Assembly: GCA_964631955.1 (NCBI GenBank) | Contig: CAZWBA010000005.1 | Coordinates: forward strand, 162,455 to 226,454 | Direction of reading: 5' to 3' | Source: CAMLJR01 sp964631955 | GTDB lineage: Bacteria > Pseudomonadota > Gammaproteobacteria > Pseudomonadales > CAMLJR01 | DNA length: 64,000 nucleotides | Shown here: in pieces, positions 52,144 through 63,756 of the stretch | How positions within the stretch are numbered: the first letter of the stretch is position 1 | Layout of the letters: each line of letters opens with the position of its first letter | Translations under genes and position numbers: made by a program | The notes under the pieces: generated by a model | What the model saw: the letters and a program-made list of their open reading frames with translations, nothing else | The model's database searches: none | Told to the model about the DNA's origin: nothing

Positions 52144-52753
52144 CGACCACCACGTCGACGCCTTTCGGCGGATCAAAATGGAACAGCGTATCGGGCAGCG
52201 CCGGATTGGTCACGAGTGAACTGAAACGAATTTCGGTACGCTGATCGAGATTGTCCTGCAACACCAGTTGCGAAATGCCGTTGTTGGTAAAGGCCAACGT
52301 CAGCGCACGAAACAGCGCGCCTTTTTGCTTCGGCTGTAAACGAAAATAATCGCCATCCCTGCCGGGTTCGCGCGCCACCTCGAAATTCGCCTTGATGCGC
52401 TGAGTCTCGCCGCTCAGGATCAGCGCAGGCGCATCGGCAAGCTGGCCGCTGAATTTCTGCCGCGTCGCCTGATCGAGATCCTTATCGAAGCGCCACATCA
52501 CCGAACCATCGGTCACGATCAGATACGAAAACGGCGCGGTGGTTTCCCAGCGCAGGCGATTGCCGCGCTTCACTGCAATCGTGCCCTGCGATGTCTGCAG
52601 GACTTTTTTATCCGCATCGGTAACAGTCTGCACGAAATCCGCCTGCAGCGATTTCACAGGATCGAGTAACGCTGTCAGGCGATGCAGTGCTGCATCGTCA
52701 GCACCGCAGAGCGAAGAAAACAGGACAAGTGCAAAAATAAAAATCGAACGCAT
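52133..52753 (-). CDS. lolA: Outer-membrane lipoprotein carrier protein LolA
   Basis: The 206-residue precursor has a short signal peptide (MRSIFIFALVLFSSLCGA) and a LolA core with SLQADFVQTVTDADKKV near residue 30 and FHFDPPKGVDVV at the end. It carries lipoproteins from LolCDE across the periplasm to LolB. I use ATG 52753; a GTG one codon upstream is possible. It is 20 bases after ftsK and overlaps rarA. Confidence 0.95.
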   Translation of the reverse strand: MRSIFIFALVLFSSLCGADDAALHRLTALLDPVKSLQADFVQTVTDADKKVLQTSQGTIAVKRGNRLRWETTAPFSYLIVTDGSVMWRFDKDLDQATRQKFSGQLADAPALILSGETQRIKANFEVAREPGRDGDYFRLQPKQKGALFRALTLAFTNNGISQLVLQDNLDQRTEIRFSSLVTNPALPDTLFHFDPPKGVDVVVDEP

Positions 52754-52772
52754 CACGCCAGTCTCAAAAAAA

Positions 52773-55157
52773 TCAGTCTCTCGGTGAAGGCGGCGCCAGG
52801 ACTTCGCGACTGCCGTTGTGATTCATTGCAGTAACAACGCCGGCGGCCTCCATCGCCTCGATCAAACGCGCGGCGCGGTTGTAGCCGATACGGAATTTGC
52901 GTTGCACGGAGGAGATCGACGCGCGCCGCGTTTCGCAGACGAAATTGACGGCCTGATCGTAAAGCTCATCGCTCTCGGCATTGCCGCCATCTTCACCTTC
53001 ACCACCGGCAGAGAATCCGGGAACGCCATCGAATGCATTGCCCTCTTCGAGCAGACCATCGATGTAATCGGGCTGACCGCGCCGCTTCCAGTCCGCGACC
53101 ACGCGATGCACTTCGTCATCGGAAACGAACGCGCCATGCACACGCACCGGCAGACCGCTACCGGGCGGCATGTACAGCATATCGCCGTGACCGAGTAATT
53201 GTTCGGCGCCGCCCTGATCGAGAATCGTGCGCGAATCGATACGCGAGGAAACCTGAAACGCGATGCGCGTCGGAATATTCGCTTTGATCAAACCGGTAAT
53301 TACATCGACGGATGGGCGCTGTGTCGCGAGAATCAGATGGATTCCTGCCGCACGCGCTTTTTGTGCGATACGTGCGATGAGCTCCTCAACTTTTTTGCCG
53401 ACGATCATCATCATATCGGCGAATTCGTCGATGACGACAACGATGGTCGGCAACGTTTCCAAATTCGGTGCTTTCGCAACTTCTTCGCCGGCTTCGTAAT
53501 GATCCTCAGGTTTCCAGAACGGGTCCTTGATCGGATTGCCTTCCTGCAGCGCATCCTGAATTTTGCGATTGAAACCAGCGAGATTGCGCACACCCATCGC
53601 AGCCATCAATTTGTAGCGGCGCTCCATTTCCGCAACGCACCAGCGCAAACCCGCCGCCGCATCTTTCATATCGGTGATGACGGGCGCGAGCAAATGCGGA
53701 ATGCCTTCGTATATCGACAATTCCAACATTTTTGGATCGACGAGCAACAGGCGCACATCGGCAGGTGTCGCTTTGAATAAAATGCTGATCAGCATCGCAT
53801 TGACGCCAACGGATTTGCCCGAGCCGGTCGTACCCGCAACGAGCAGATGCGGCATGCGCGCGAGATCGGCGACAATCGGCTCGCCGCTGATGTCGTGACC
53901 GAGCGCAATCGAAACTCCCGATTTCGATTCTTCGTACGCTTTCGAGGCGAGCACTTCGCGGAAATTGACGACCTCGCGATCCTCGTTCGGAATTTCGATG
54001 CCCATCACCGATTTACCGGGAATGACTTCGACCACCCGCACGCTGATCACCGCGAGCGAGCGCGCCAGATCTTTCGCGAGGCCGACGATCTTGCTCGCCT
54101 TCGTTCCCGCCGCCGGTTGAATTTCGAAACGCGTAATCACCGGCCCCGGCAACACCGCCACGACCTCTGCGCTGACACCGAAATCGGCCAATTTGAGCTC
54201 GAGCAATTTCGACAAGGCTGCGAGCGTTTCGGTGGAGTAACCTTTTTTATTCGAATGATCGGCTTCGTCGAGCAATTCGAGCGAGGGCAATGTCGTGATC
54301 GAATTATTGTCGAACAGGGATTGCTGTTTTTCGCGCTGAATGCGCTTGCTTTCAACCGGCTTGGGCGGCGGCGCCGGCGGTGGCGTAATCTGGATCGGCG
54401 GCTTTTCCTTTTCGCGCTCTTTCTGTTTAGCCAGCGCTTCCTGCCGCTGCCTTTGCATTTCGCGGTCGCTGCGATCGCGTGCGCTGTGCTCGCGATAACG
54501 CTCGAACCAGTCCCAGAATTTTTCGCTGCCGCGCAAAATCAAGGCGCCGGTTTCATCCATGACTTTGAGCCAGGAAATATCAGCGAATACGGTGAGGCCG
54601 AACAATAATATCGCGAGCATGATCAGGCGACTGCCGACGCCGCTGAACGCCTCCAGCGCCGAACCACCGACCGCCTGCCCGAGCACACCGCCGGCGCCGA
54701 ATGGCAATGCGCTGTTCGTGCCCGATGCCCCGTCTATGTTTGCTGCAATGGCTGCCAGCGCGGTGCTCGCAATCATGATCAAGGTCAGGCCGATGACGCG
54801 CACGACGAATCCCGGCCAGTCGAAACCGGTTTCACGATGGCGATCGCGATACAAAATCCACGCGCGATAACCGATCAGTGCAGGAAATAAATACGCCATG
54901 TAGCCGAATAGCGAAAGAAAGACATCGGAGACCCATGCACCGAAAGGCCCGCCCGTGTTGTGGATGCGATCGCCGCTGCCGGTGCGCGACCAGCCCGGAT
55001 CGCCGGAGTGATAAGACACCAGTGCGATCAGCAGATACAGACACGCAGCCACGAGACCGATGAATGCGCCTTCGCGCAAACGCAGACGTTTTTTGTCGAG
55101 CACCTGATTTTTGTCGACACGTTTGTTAGTGATGGCAGCGCTGCTGGATTTACCCAA
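52773..55157 (-). CDS. ftsK: DNA translocase FtsK
   Basis: The protein has a membrane domain with several N-terminal helices (about residues 30-190), a Pro-rich/charged linker (about 230-290) and the motor domain with Walker A GTTGSGKSVGVN near residue 450 and a DEFADMMM Walker B. The C-terminal winged-helix gamma domain (about 730-790) ends with SREVLAPPSP. It pumps DNA at the septum and activates XerCD at dif. The start is a TTG at 55157 without a good ribosome-binding site, so the exact N-terminus is uncertain. It is divergent from trxB. Confidence 0.95.
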   Translation of the reverse strand: MGKSSSAAITNKRVDKNQVLDKKRLRLREGAFIGLVAACLYLLIALVSYHSGDPGWSRTGSGDRIHNTGGPFGAWVSDVFLSLFGYMAYLFPALIGYRAWILYRDRHRETGFDWPGFVVRVIGLTLIMIASTALAAIAANIDGASGTNSALPFGAGGVLGQAVGGSALEAFSGVGSRLIMLAILLFGLTVFADISWLKVMDETGALILRGSEKFWDWFERYREHSARDRSDREMQRQRQEALAKQKEREKEKPPIQITPPPAPPPKPVESKRIQREKQQSLFDNNSITTLPSLELLDEADHSNKKGYSTETLAALSKLLELKLADFGVSAEVVAVLPGPVITRFEIQPAAGTKASKIVGLAKDLARSLAVISVRVVEVIPGKSVMGIEIPNEDREVVNFREVLASKAYEESKSGVSIALGHDISGEPIVADLARMPHLLVAGTTGSGKSVGVNAMLISILFKATPADVRLLLVDPKMLELSIYEGIPHLLAPVITDMKDAAAGLRWCVAEMERRYKLMAAMGVRNLAGFNRKIQDALQEGNPIKDPFWKPEDHYEAGEEVAKAPNLETLPTIVVVIDEFADMMMIVGKKVEELIARIAQKARAAGIHLILATQRPSVDVITGLIKANIPTRIAFQVSSRIDSRTILDQGGAEQLLGHGDMLYMPPGSGLPVRVHGAFVSDDEVHRVVADWKRRGQPDYIDGLLEEGNAFDGVPGFSAGGEGEDGGNAESDELYDQAVNFVCETRRASISSVQRKFRIGYNRAARLIEAMEAAGVVTAMNHNGSREVLAPPSPRD

Positions 55158-55401
55158 TGTTATGTTTACCCGAGACGATGTTTGCCGTGGTCAGATGTCT
55201 ATCACGATTTGGGAACCGGTCTGTTTTACGCCGGTCTGGAAATAAAAAAACCGGCGCCATATTAACATTCTGGCCGTGCTTGTCGCGGTTTTTGCCGCTG
55301 GCAGCCGTGCGGACTTCACGAATCCCGACTACCAGATGATCGCCGGCTTCCAGTATGATCGCTGGCGAATTTTGAATCCGTTTGACTTGGATGAAGTACC
55401 C

Positions 55402-56355
55402 ATGACAACCCCACAGCATCACCGTTTGATTATTCTCGGCTCCGGTCCAGCGGGCTATACCGCTGCCGTATATGCCGCACGCGCCAACTTGAACCCGGTC
55501 GTGATTACCGGCATGCAGCAAGGTGGTCAATTGACCACGACGACCGAGGTCGATAACTGGCCCGGCGATGTCGACGGCGTGCAGGGGCCGGAATTGATGC
55601 AGCGCATGCAGCAGCATGCCGAGCGCTTCAACACGCAGATCATTTTCGATCACATCGAAGAAACTTCGTTGTCGCAGCGCCCCTTCGTGCTCAAGGGCAG
55701 CAGTGGCACGTACACCTGCGATGCGTTAATTATTGCCACCGGCGCCTCCGCGCAGTACCTGGGGCTGCCTTCCGAGCAGCAATTCATGGGCAAAGGCGTC
55801 AGCGCGTGCGCGACCTGCGATGGTTTTTTCTACAAGAAGCAAAAAGCTGCCGTCATCGGCGGCGGCAATACCGCGGTCGAAGAAGCGCTCTACCTGGCCA
55901 ATATTTGCTCGCATGTAACGCTCGTGCATCGCCGCGATTCGCTGCGCGCCGAAAAAATCATGCAGGACAAACTGTTCGAAAAAGAGCGCAACGGCAATAT
56001 CAGCATCGTCTGGAATCACACGCTCGATGAAGTGCTCGGCGACGATTCCGGCGTCACCGGTTTGAGCCTGGTGAACACCAAAGACGGCAGCAGGCAGCAG
56101 ATCGATATCGCCGGCGTGTTCATTGCGATCGGCCACGTGCCCAACACAGGTATTTTCGAGGGCCAGCTCGACATGCATAACGGTTACATCAAGGTGCGCA
56201 CGGGACTCGAAGGTTTCGCGACCTCCACCAGCGTTCCTGGCGTGTTTGCCGCGGGCGATGTGGCCGATCATGTCTATCGTCAAGCCGTTACGTCTGCAGG
56301 CTTCGGTTGTATGGCCGCGCTCGACGCCGAGAAATATCTCGACGGTCTCGCCTGA
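55402..56355 (+). CDS. trxB: Thioredoxin reductase
   Basis: The 317-residue flavoenzyme has GSGPAGYTAAVYAARA (FAD), the redox-active CATC in ACATCDGFFYK, an NADPH-binding GGGNTAVEEALY and a final GDVADHVYRQAV segment. It reduces thioredoxin with NADPH. ATG 55402 is the usual family start; an open frame begins further upstream at 55276 without family similarity. It heads trxB-aat-bpt-infA. Confidence 0.96.
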   Translation: MTTPQHHRLIILGSGPAGYTAAVYAARANLNPVVITGMQQGGQLTTTTEVDNWPGDVDGVQGPELMQRMQQHAERFNTQIIFDHIEETSLSQRPFVLKGSSGTYTCDALIIATGASAQYLGLPSEQQFMGKGVSACATCDGFFYKKQKAAVIGGGNTAVEEALYLANICSHVTLVHRRDSLRAEKIMQDKLFEKERNGNISIVWNHTLDEVLGDDSGVTGLSLVNTKDGSRQQIDIAGVFIAIGHVPNTGIFEGQLDMHNGYIKVRTGLEGFATSTSVPGVFAAGDVADHVYRQAVTSAGFGCMAALDAEKYLDGLA

Positions 56356-56367
56356 TCACTCTCTGCA

Positions 56368-57072
56368 ATGGCACTGACGCTGCCGCAGCTGGACTGGGAC
56401 AACCTCTGGTTTCCAGCTGTCGAGCAGGCACTCGAAGAGCCCAATGGTCTGCTCGCGTTCGGTGGCGATTTACGCCCCGAACGCATTCTCGCCGCTTATC
56501 GACGCGGTATTTTCCCCTGGTATCAGGACGATCAGCCGATTCTGTGGTGGTCGCCGGATCCTCGCGCCGTGTTATTTCCCGAACAAATTCATATCTCCCG
56601 CAGCATGCAAAAAATTTTGCGGGACGATCGTTTCTCGCTGCGCATGGACACGGATTTTGCTGGCGTCATGCAGGGCTGTGCAGAGATTACCGAGCGGCGT
56701 AACGGCACGTGGATCACACCCGCGATGCATAAGGCTTACTGCAAATTACACGAGCTCGGCTATGCGCATTCGATTGAAGTATGGCGGGAAAACACGCTCG
56801 TCGGCGGCCTTTATGGTATTGCGCTGGGTGAAGTTTTTTTCGGCGAATCAATGTTCAGCCGCGAAGAAAATGCCTCGAAAATAGCGCTGATTCGACTCTG
56901 TCAGCAATTGCGGCGCTGGGGATTTGCCATGATAGACTGCCAAGTCAGCAACCCCCATCTACACTCGATGGGAGCCAGCACGATCGCGCGCTCCGACTTC
57001 GTAAAACTGTTGCAGCGACACACCGTTCGCACATTGAGCCATAACGATCGCGTCTGGCACTTCGAAGGATAG
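56368..57072 (+). CDS. aat: Leucyl/phenylalanyl-tRNA-protein transferase
   Basis: The 234-residue protein has the Aat signature FPWY then LWWSPDPRAVLFP, and SMFSREENASKIALI near residue 155. It adds Leu or Phe to the N-terminus of proteins that begin with Lys or Arg, which makes them ClpS-ClpAP substrates. Its start is 12 bases after trxB, so it is translationally near that gene. The neighbour bpt does a related reaction. Confidence 0.96.
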   Translation: MALTLPQLDWDNLWFPAVEQALEEPNGLLAFGGDLRPERILAAYRRGIFPWYQDDQPILWWSPDPRAVLFPEQIHISRSMQKILRDDRFSLRMDTDFAGVMQGCAEITERRNGTWITPAMHKAYCKLHELGYAHSIEVWRENTLVGGLYGIALGEVFFGESMFSREENASKIALIRLCQQLRRWGFAMIDCQVSNPHLHSMGASTIARSDFVKLLQRHTVRTLSHNDRVWHFEG

Positions 57073-57079
57073 TTTTACT

Positions 57080-57111
57080 GGTAATGGTATTTATCGGTAA
57101 TGGTATTTACC
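57080..57111 (+). repeat. Tandem 16-base repeat before bpt
   Basis: GGTAATGGTATTTATC (57080-57095) is followed directly by GGTAATGGTATTTACC (57096-57111), one mismatch. It lies between the aat stop and the bpt ribosome-binding site. It looks like a recent slippage duplication, since it is not in the coding frame. Confidence 0.6.
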
Positions 57112-57152
57112 GGTATCGGCATGCCGGTGTAAGGAAAAACGAGGCGTTTGCG

Positions 57153-57872
57153 GTGACGGTTCTTTCGACACTCAAAGTTTTTGCGACGCATCCGCATGCG
57201 TGCAGTTATCTGCCCGAACAGAAAGCCACCACGCTTTTCATCGATCCCGCCGCGCCGATCGACAGTAATACCTACAGTCAATTATCCGAAATGGGTTTTC
57301 GCCGCAGCGGCCCGCATCTTTATCGCCCCCATTGTTCGCGTTGTAACTCGTGCGTGCCCGCACGAATTCCTGCAGACGACTTCAAACCCAATCGGCGCCA
57401 GCGTCGCATCCTGAATCGCAATGCCGATCTCACCGTCATCGATCGCACCGTTTTACACGGCGAGGAATTTTACGAGCTGTACGCCAGATACATCGAAGGT
57501 CGCCACCGTGATGGCGATATGTATCCACCGACTCGTCAGCAATTCGATTCGTTTTTGACGCGCGAATGGGATCTCACTCATTTCTACTGCTTTTACGACA
57601 CGTCTGCCGAGAGGCCGAGACTGCTCGCGGTGGCGGTTGTCGACGTGATGAATAATGGCCTGTCCGCGATTTACAGCTTCTTCGATCCCGATGTCAAAGA
57701 GCGCAGTCTCGGTGTATACGCGGTGCTGTGGCAGATTCAGCGCACCCGCGAACTGGGGCTACCACATGTCTATCTGGGCTACTGGATCAAGCAATGCCGC
57801 AAGATGTCATACAAGATCGAATACCGCCCCATCGAGCTGCTCGTCAATAACCGCTGGGTCAAGGCGACCTGA
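57153..57872 (+). CDS. bpt: Arginyl-tRNA-protein transferase-like leucyl transferase (Bpt)
   Basis: The 239-residue protein has the Bpt/Ate-type HACSYLPEQKATTLFIDP segment near the start, RPHCSRCNSCVPARIP and YLGYWIKQCRKMSYK near the end. The bacterial Bpt branch transfers Leu to Asp- or Glu-starting proteins. A GTG at 57153 with GAGG 8 bases before it gives the normal length; an upstream in-frame start at 57084 would add 23 residues. It belongs to the same N-end-rule pathway as aat and clpS. Confidence 0.93.
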   Translation: MTVLSTLKVFATHPHACSYLPEQKATTLFIDPAAPIDSNTYSQLSEMGFRRSGPHLYRPHCSRCNSCVPARIPADDFKPNRRQRRILNRNADLTVIDRTVLHGEEFYELYARYIEGRHRDGDMYPPTRQQFDSFLTREWDLTHFYCFYDTSAERPRLLAVAVVDVMNNGLSAIYSFFDPDVKERSLGVYAVLWQIQRTRELGLPHVYLGYWIKQCRKMSYKIEYRPIELLVNNRWVKAT

Positions 57873-58004
57873 ACCGGGCTTTTTCATATTTTTCAGCCTG
57901 TTTTGCGAAACCCACGCGTTTAGTGCAAAATGCGCGCACTTTTTATCCCTGACACCCTGAACACAATCCTGCGTCCCGCGTGACGCACTTGAGGTATCCG
58001 CTGC

Positions 58005-58223
58005 ATGGCGAAAGAAGACCAGATTGAAATGGAAGGCGAAGTTATCGATACGCTTCCCAATACGACGTTTCGCGTCAAACTCGAAAACGGCCACGTTGTG
58101 ACTGCACATATTTCGGGCAAAATGCGTAAAAACTACATTCGCATCCTGACCGGCGACAAAGTCAAAGTTGAATTGACTCCGTACGATTTGAGCAAAGCAC
58201 GCATTACCTACCGCGCTCGCTAA
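58005..58223 (+). CDS. infA: Translation initiation factor IF-1
   Basis: The 72-residue OB-fold protein reads MAKEDQIEMEGEVIDTLPNT onward with the usual GHVVTAHISGKMRKNYIRIL core, full family length. IF-1 occupies the A-site of the 30S subunit during initiation. It is the last gene of the trxB-aat-bpt-infA run, as in Pseudomonas, 132 bases after bpt and probably with its own promoter. A strong terminator follows. Confidence 0.98.
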   Translation: MAKEDQIEMEGEVIDTLPNTTFRVKLENGHVVTAHISGKMRKNYIRILTGDKVKVELTPYDLSKARITYRAR

Positions 58224-58240
58224 TCCACATCCAAAAAAAC

Positions 58241-58268
58241 AAAAAGCCCGCAAATGCGCGGGCTTTTT
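58241..58268. terminator. Rho-independent terminator after infA (bidirectional)
   Basis: AAAAAGCCCGC (58241-58251) pairs exactly with GCGGGCTTTTT (58258-58268) around a 6-base loop. The A and T runs allow it to end both infA and the convergent clpA transcript. Confidence 0.9.
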
Positions 58269-58308
58269 GTTTTACTGCGTAAAGCGGTTTTTTAAAGGCG
58301 AAGCGCGT

Positions 58309-60612
58309 TTACTTCTCTTTTTCCTTCACTTCTTTCTGCTCCTTCACCTCCGGCTCGGCGGTTAACAACAATTCGTCACCGCGCAGCTCGACATGCAGCG
58401 TACCGCCGTTTTCCGCCAGCTCCCCGAACAAAACCATTTCGGCCAGCGGCTTCTTGATGTGCTCCTGAATAACACGTGCGAGCGGACGCGCACCCATATG
58501 TCTGTCGTAGCCTTTCTGCACGAGCCAGCGCCGCGCATCCTCGTCAACCACCAGATGGACGCGCTTATCGTCGAGCTGGCTTTGCAGTTCGACGAGAAAT
58601 TTATCGACCACATTGAGCACCACCGATTCCGGTAGCGGTTTGAACGTGACAGTGGCGTCCAGACGATTGCGGAACTCCGGCGTAAACATGCGGTTGATCG
58701 CTTCCGTCGCATCGGTGTGATGATCCTGCTCGGCGAAACCGATGCTGCGGCGGCTGATGCTTTCCGCACCCGCGTTCGTCGTCATGATCAGGATGACGTT
58801 GCGGAAATCGGCTTTGCGGCCGTTGTTGTCAGTCAGCGTGCCGTGATCCATGACCTGCAATAACAGGTTGAATACTTCCGGATGCGCTTTCTCGATCTCA
58901 TCGAGCAACACCACACTGTGGGGGTGTTTCGTCACCGCATCGGTCAGCAAGCCGCCCTGATCGAAACCGACATAGCCGGGGGGCGCGCCGATCAGACGCG
59001 AGACGGTGTGCCGCTCCATATATTCGGACATATCGAAGCGGATCAATTCGAGCCCGAGAATTTTCGCAAGCTGACGGCTGACTTCGGTTTTGCCGACACC
59101 GGTCGGGCCCGCGAGCAGGAACGACCCGATCGGCTTTTCGACAGGTTTGAGCCCTGCACGCGCAAGCTTGATCGAAGTCGCCAGCGCACCGATCGCTTCG
59201 TCCTGCCCGAAAACCACCATCTTGAGATTATCTTCGAGCTTCTGCAGCGATTCGCGATCGTCGGACGACACCGTTTTTGGCGGAATGCGTGCAATCTTGG
59301 CAATCACGGCTTCAATTTCGGGCACGTTGATGACCTTCTTGCGCTTGTTCGTCTGCTGCAACTGCTGATAGGCGCCCGCCTCGTCGATTACGTCAATCGC
59401 CTTGTCCGGCAGGAAACGATCGGTGATGTAACGCGCCGACAACTCAGCCGCCGCCTGCAGCGCCTTATCGGTGTAACGCAGGCCATGATGCTCCTCGAAA
59501 CGGCTCTTGAGACCGCGCAGAATGTGGTAGGTATCCTCCACCGTGGGCTCGCCCACATCGACTTTCTGGAAGCGGCGGCTCAGCGCACGGTCTTTGTCAA
59601 AAATGCCGCGATACTCCTGGAATGTGGTCGAGCCAATGCAGCGCATTTGCCCCGACGTCAGCAGCGGCTTGAGCAAATTCGATGCATCCATGACACCACC
59701 GGACGCGGCGCCTGCGCCGATGATGGTGTGAATTTCATCGATAAATAAAATGGCTTTCGGACGTTTCTTCAGCTCACCCAGTAAACCTTTCAGACGTTTT
59801 TCGAAATCGCCGCGATATTTGGTGCCCGCGAGCAGCGAGCCCAGATCGAGCGAATACACCACGCTGTCGTTGAGAATCTCCGGCACCTCACCGTCGATAA
59901 TCATTTTGGCAAGACCTTCGGCGATTGCTGTTTTACCAACACCCGATTCGCCAACCAGCAGCGGATTGTTCTTGCGGCGACGCGACAGAATCTGCGCCAC
60001 GCGCTCGACTTCGTTGATGCGTCCGACGAGCGGGTCGATACGCCCTGCGCGCGCCTCTTCGTTTAAATTCGTCGCATAGGCTTCGAGCGGGCTGCGCTCG
60101 GCCTCGCCGCCCCCGATCTGCTCCTCGTCGGATTGCTCGCGGTTATGTTCAAGGCCGCTCTCGGCGCCGCTATCGGCAACTTTCGAAATACCGTGAGTGA
60201 TGTAATTGACGACATCGAGACGCGCAACACTTTGTTGCTTGAGGAAATAAACCGCCTGACTTTCCTGTTCGCTGAAAATCGCAACCAGTACATTCGCACC
60301 GGTAACCTCTTTCTTGCCGGATGACTGAACATGGAAAACCGCGCGCTGCAACACTCGCTGAAAGCCGAGCGTGGGCTGTGTTTCGCGACTGGGATCGCCC
60401 TCGGGAATCAGCGGGGTCGTCGAATCGACGAAGTCGGTGAGTTCATTGCGGAGTTTACGCAGATCGGCACCACACGCTCGCAATACCTTCGCCGCCACAT
60501 CGTTGTCGATCAATGCCAGCAACAGATGCTCAACGGTCATGAATTCATGCCGTTTCAATCGAGCGCCCTTGAAGGCTTGATTGAGTGTGACCTCAAGGTC
60601 TTTGCTCAGCAT
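58309..60612 (-). CDS. clpA: ATP-dependent Clp protease ATP-binding subunit ClpA
   Basis: The 767-residue unfoldase has the Clp N-domain (LNQAFKGARLKRHEFMTVEH), a first AAA+ module with GESGVGKTAIAEG and a second with GPTGVGKTEVSRQL, and the usual LIGAPPGYVGFDQGG. It unfolds substrates, including ClpS-delivered N-degron proteins, for ClpP. It follows clpS by 27 bases in one operon. A short Lys/Glu-rich C-terminal extension is present. Confidence 0.97.
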   Translation of the reverse strand: MLSKDLEVTLNQAFKGARLKRHEFMTVEHLLLALIDNDVAAKVLRACGADLRKLRNELTDFVDSTTPLIPEGDPSRETQPTLGFQRVLQRAVFHVQSSGKKEVTGANVLVAIFSEQESQAVYFLKQQSVARLDVVNYITHGISKVADSGAESGLEHNREQSDEEQIGGGEAERSPLEAYATNLNEEARAGRIDPLVGRINEVERVAQILSRRRKNNPLLVGESGVGKTAIAEGLAKMIIDGEVPEILNDSVVYSLDLGSLLAGTKYRGDFEKRLKGLLGELKKRPKAILFIDEIHTIIGAGAASGGVMDASNLLKPLLTSGQMRCIGSTTFQEYRGIFDKDRALSRRFQKVDVGEPTVEDTYHILRGLKSRFEEHHGLRYTDKALQAAAELSARYITDRFLPDKAIDVIDEAGAYQQLQQTNKRKKVINVPEIEAVIAKIARIPPKTVSSDDRESLQKLEDNLKMVVFGQDEAIGALATSIKLARAGLKPVEKPIGSFLLAGPTGVGKTEVSRQLAKILGLELIRFDMSEYMERHTVSRLIGAPPGYVGFDQGGLLTDAVTKHPHSVVLLDEIEKAHPEVFNLLLQVMDHGTLTDNNGRKADFRNVILIMTTNAGAESISRRSIGFAEQDHHTDATEAINRMFTPEFRNRLDATVTFKPLPESVVLNVVDKFLVELQSQLDDKRVHLVVDEDARRWLVQKGYDRHMGARPLARVIQEHIKKPLAEMVLFGELAENGGTLHVELRGDELLLTAEPEVKEQKEVKEKEK

Positions 60613-60639
60613 ACGTCTACCTCAAACATTGCGCGCTGA

Positions 60640-61011
60640 TCAGTCCTCCAGCGCTTCGATTTCCGCTAATAGGGGATGTTGATTCTCCTTTGCGTATTGA
60701 TTCACCTGAGCTGCTTTAGTTTCAGCGATATCACGGGTGAATATGCCGCAAACCCCCTTGCCTTGTGTATGCACAGTCAACATTACCTGAGTCGCCTTTT
60801 CGCGACTCATGTTGAAAAAAACTTCCAGAATTTCGACCACAAACTCCATCGGCGTGTAGTCATCGTTAAGCAACACGACCTTGTACAGCGGGGGTGGCTT
60901 TAACTGCGGTTTGGCTTCCTGAACTGCGAGCCCGCCGTCATCGCCTTCGGCATCGCGCGGATCGTCGCCACCCATGCCTAATGTTAGTCGAAGATTTTTA
61001 ACCTTTCCCAT
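60640..61011 (-). CDS. clpS: ClpS adaptor protein
   Basis: The 123-residue adaptor has the N-degron pocket region VVLLNDDYTPMEFVVEILE, VHTQGKGVCGIFTRD and ETKAAQVNQYAKENQHPL, all typical of ClpS. It binds N-terminal Leu, Phe, Trp or Tyr and hands proteins to ClpAP. ATG 61011 (MGKVKNLRLTLG) gives the usual short variable N-terminus. The aat/bpt genes 4 kb away supply its substrates. Confidence 0.96.
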   Translation of the reverse strand: MGKVKNLRLTLGMGGDDPRDAEGDDGGLAVQEAKPQLKPPPLYKVVLLNDDYTPMEFVVEILEVFFNMSREKATQVMLTVHTQGKGVCGIFTRDIAETKAAQVNQYAKENQHPLLAEIEALED

Positions 61012-61136
61012 TACACTCCCCAAAACGCACGATTCAAAAATCACGCCACCATCATACTTTGCGCCTATGGTCAGAGCCATTCCGACATCACAGCGCACAC
61101 GATGGATTTTGAATTAAATACGAGTCGTTGAGCTGC

Positions 61137-61165
61137 TTGACTATTGATTAAAAAATGTTTAAACA
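61137..61165 (+). promoter_or_regulatory. Candidate sigma-70 promoter of cspD
   Basis: TTGACT (61137-61142) and TAAACA (61160-61165) are 17 bases apart. A start near 61172 gives an untranslated leader of about 90 bases, common for csp genes. The gap is shared with the divergent clpS promoter. Confidence 0.45.
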
Positions 61166-61259
61166 GGCTACGTTTTGATCGCCTGACCCCCATCGGTTCA
61201 CGCGATGTACAGGGCCTGGCGAGCTTGCTCCTGGGAGTACATAAGAAAGGGCCTTTGCC

Positions 61260-61511
61260 ATGCAAACAGGTATTGTTAAGTGGTTCAATAACACCAAAGG
61301 ATACGGTTTCATTCTGGCCGACAATGGTGGTGGCGATATTTTCGCGCACTACTCCGCGATCGATATGGATGGTTATAAGACACTGAAAGCGGGTCAGTCT
61401 GTGCAGTTCGAAGCCGAGCAGGGACCAAAGGGACTGCACGCGAAAAAGATTCAGTCGGTTGGCACAGAAAACGTTGCGAGCGAACCCGCGCTCTCTGCCG
61501 AAACCGCTTAG
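61260..61511 (+). CDS. cspD: Cold-shock domain protein CspD
   Basis: The 83-residue protein is one cold-shock domain with RNP1-like KGYGFIL and RNP2-like DIFAHYS. The short C-terminal tail after residue 66 and its position next to clpS-clpA identify CspD, a stationary-phase/nutrient-stress inhibitor of replication, rather than CspA. An AAAGGG site precedes the ATG. It is divergent from clpS. Confidence 0.94.
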   Translation: MQTGIVKWFNNTKGYGFILADNGGGDIFAHYSAIDMDGYKTLKAGQSVQFEAEQGPKGLHAKKIQSVGTENVASEPALSAETA

Positions 61512-61877
61512 TCTCCCGAAGAGCCGGACTACTGAGCCGGCCTGGTGCGCAACTCCGCCCAGTGGCCGCTCCGCGCCACGCAATCTTCTTCTGCCGGTCA
61601 GATCGCACGTCGGCACCTTACTGATTGCTCGGCGATCTGCAGCAAACGTGATACGATCTGCGCCCGCGGTTCACAAGACCGCCTGCACGAGGATCTTTCA
61701 GTTACGCCCTTCTTGTTCTGGCGCAATTGAAATGCAATCCGTCGCGCCAAGCTCGTCAAACCTCCGATAATCTTTACTGCAATGCTTAGCTCTTTCGATC
61801 GATATGAGGGCGGGGTTGACTGCTGGCGCGAAACTTTTGGGCCTACAGGTACGAAGATTAAGGGGTTAAAGCAAAAC
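61512..61877. other. Intergenic region, 366 bases, no gene seen
   Basis: A short GC-rich inverted repeat (AGCCGG around 61520, GCCGGC around 61535) may end the cspD transcript, with no T-run. The frame of idh is open back to 61782 but the extra 32 residues show no family similarity. No other feature can be supported. Confidence 0.4.
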
Positions 61878-63745
<1,868 letters not shown>

Positions 63746-63755
63746 NNNNNNNNNN
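63746..63755. other. Assembly gap (10 N)
   Basis: Ten undetermined bases. The sequence on the right repeats an earlier part of the same gene, so the true gap length and orientation are unknown. Confidence 0.99.
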
Positions 63756-63756
63756 C

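Noticed and set aside
61782..61877. Longer start for idh
   Set aside because: The added residues lack family similarity and there is no ribosome-binding site; ATG 61878 fits the known start.
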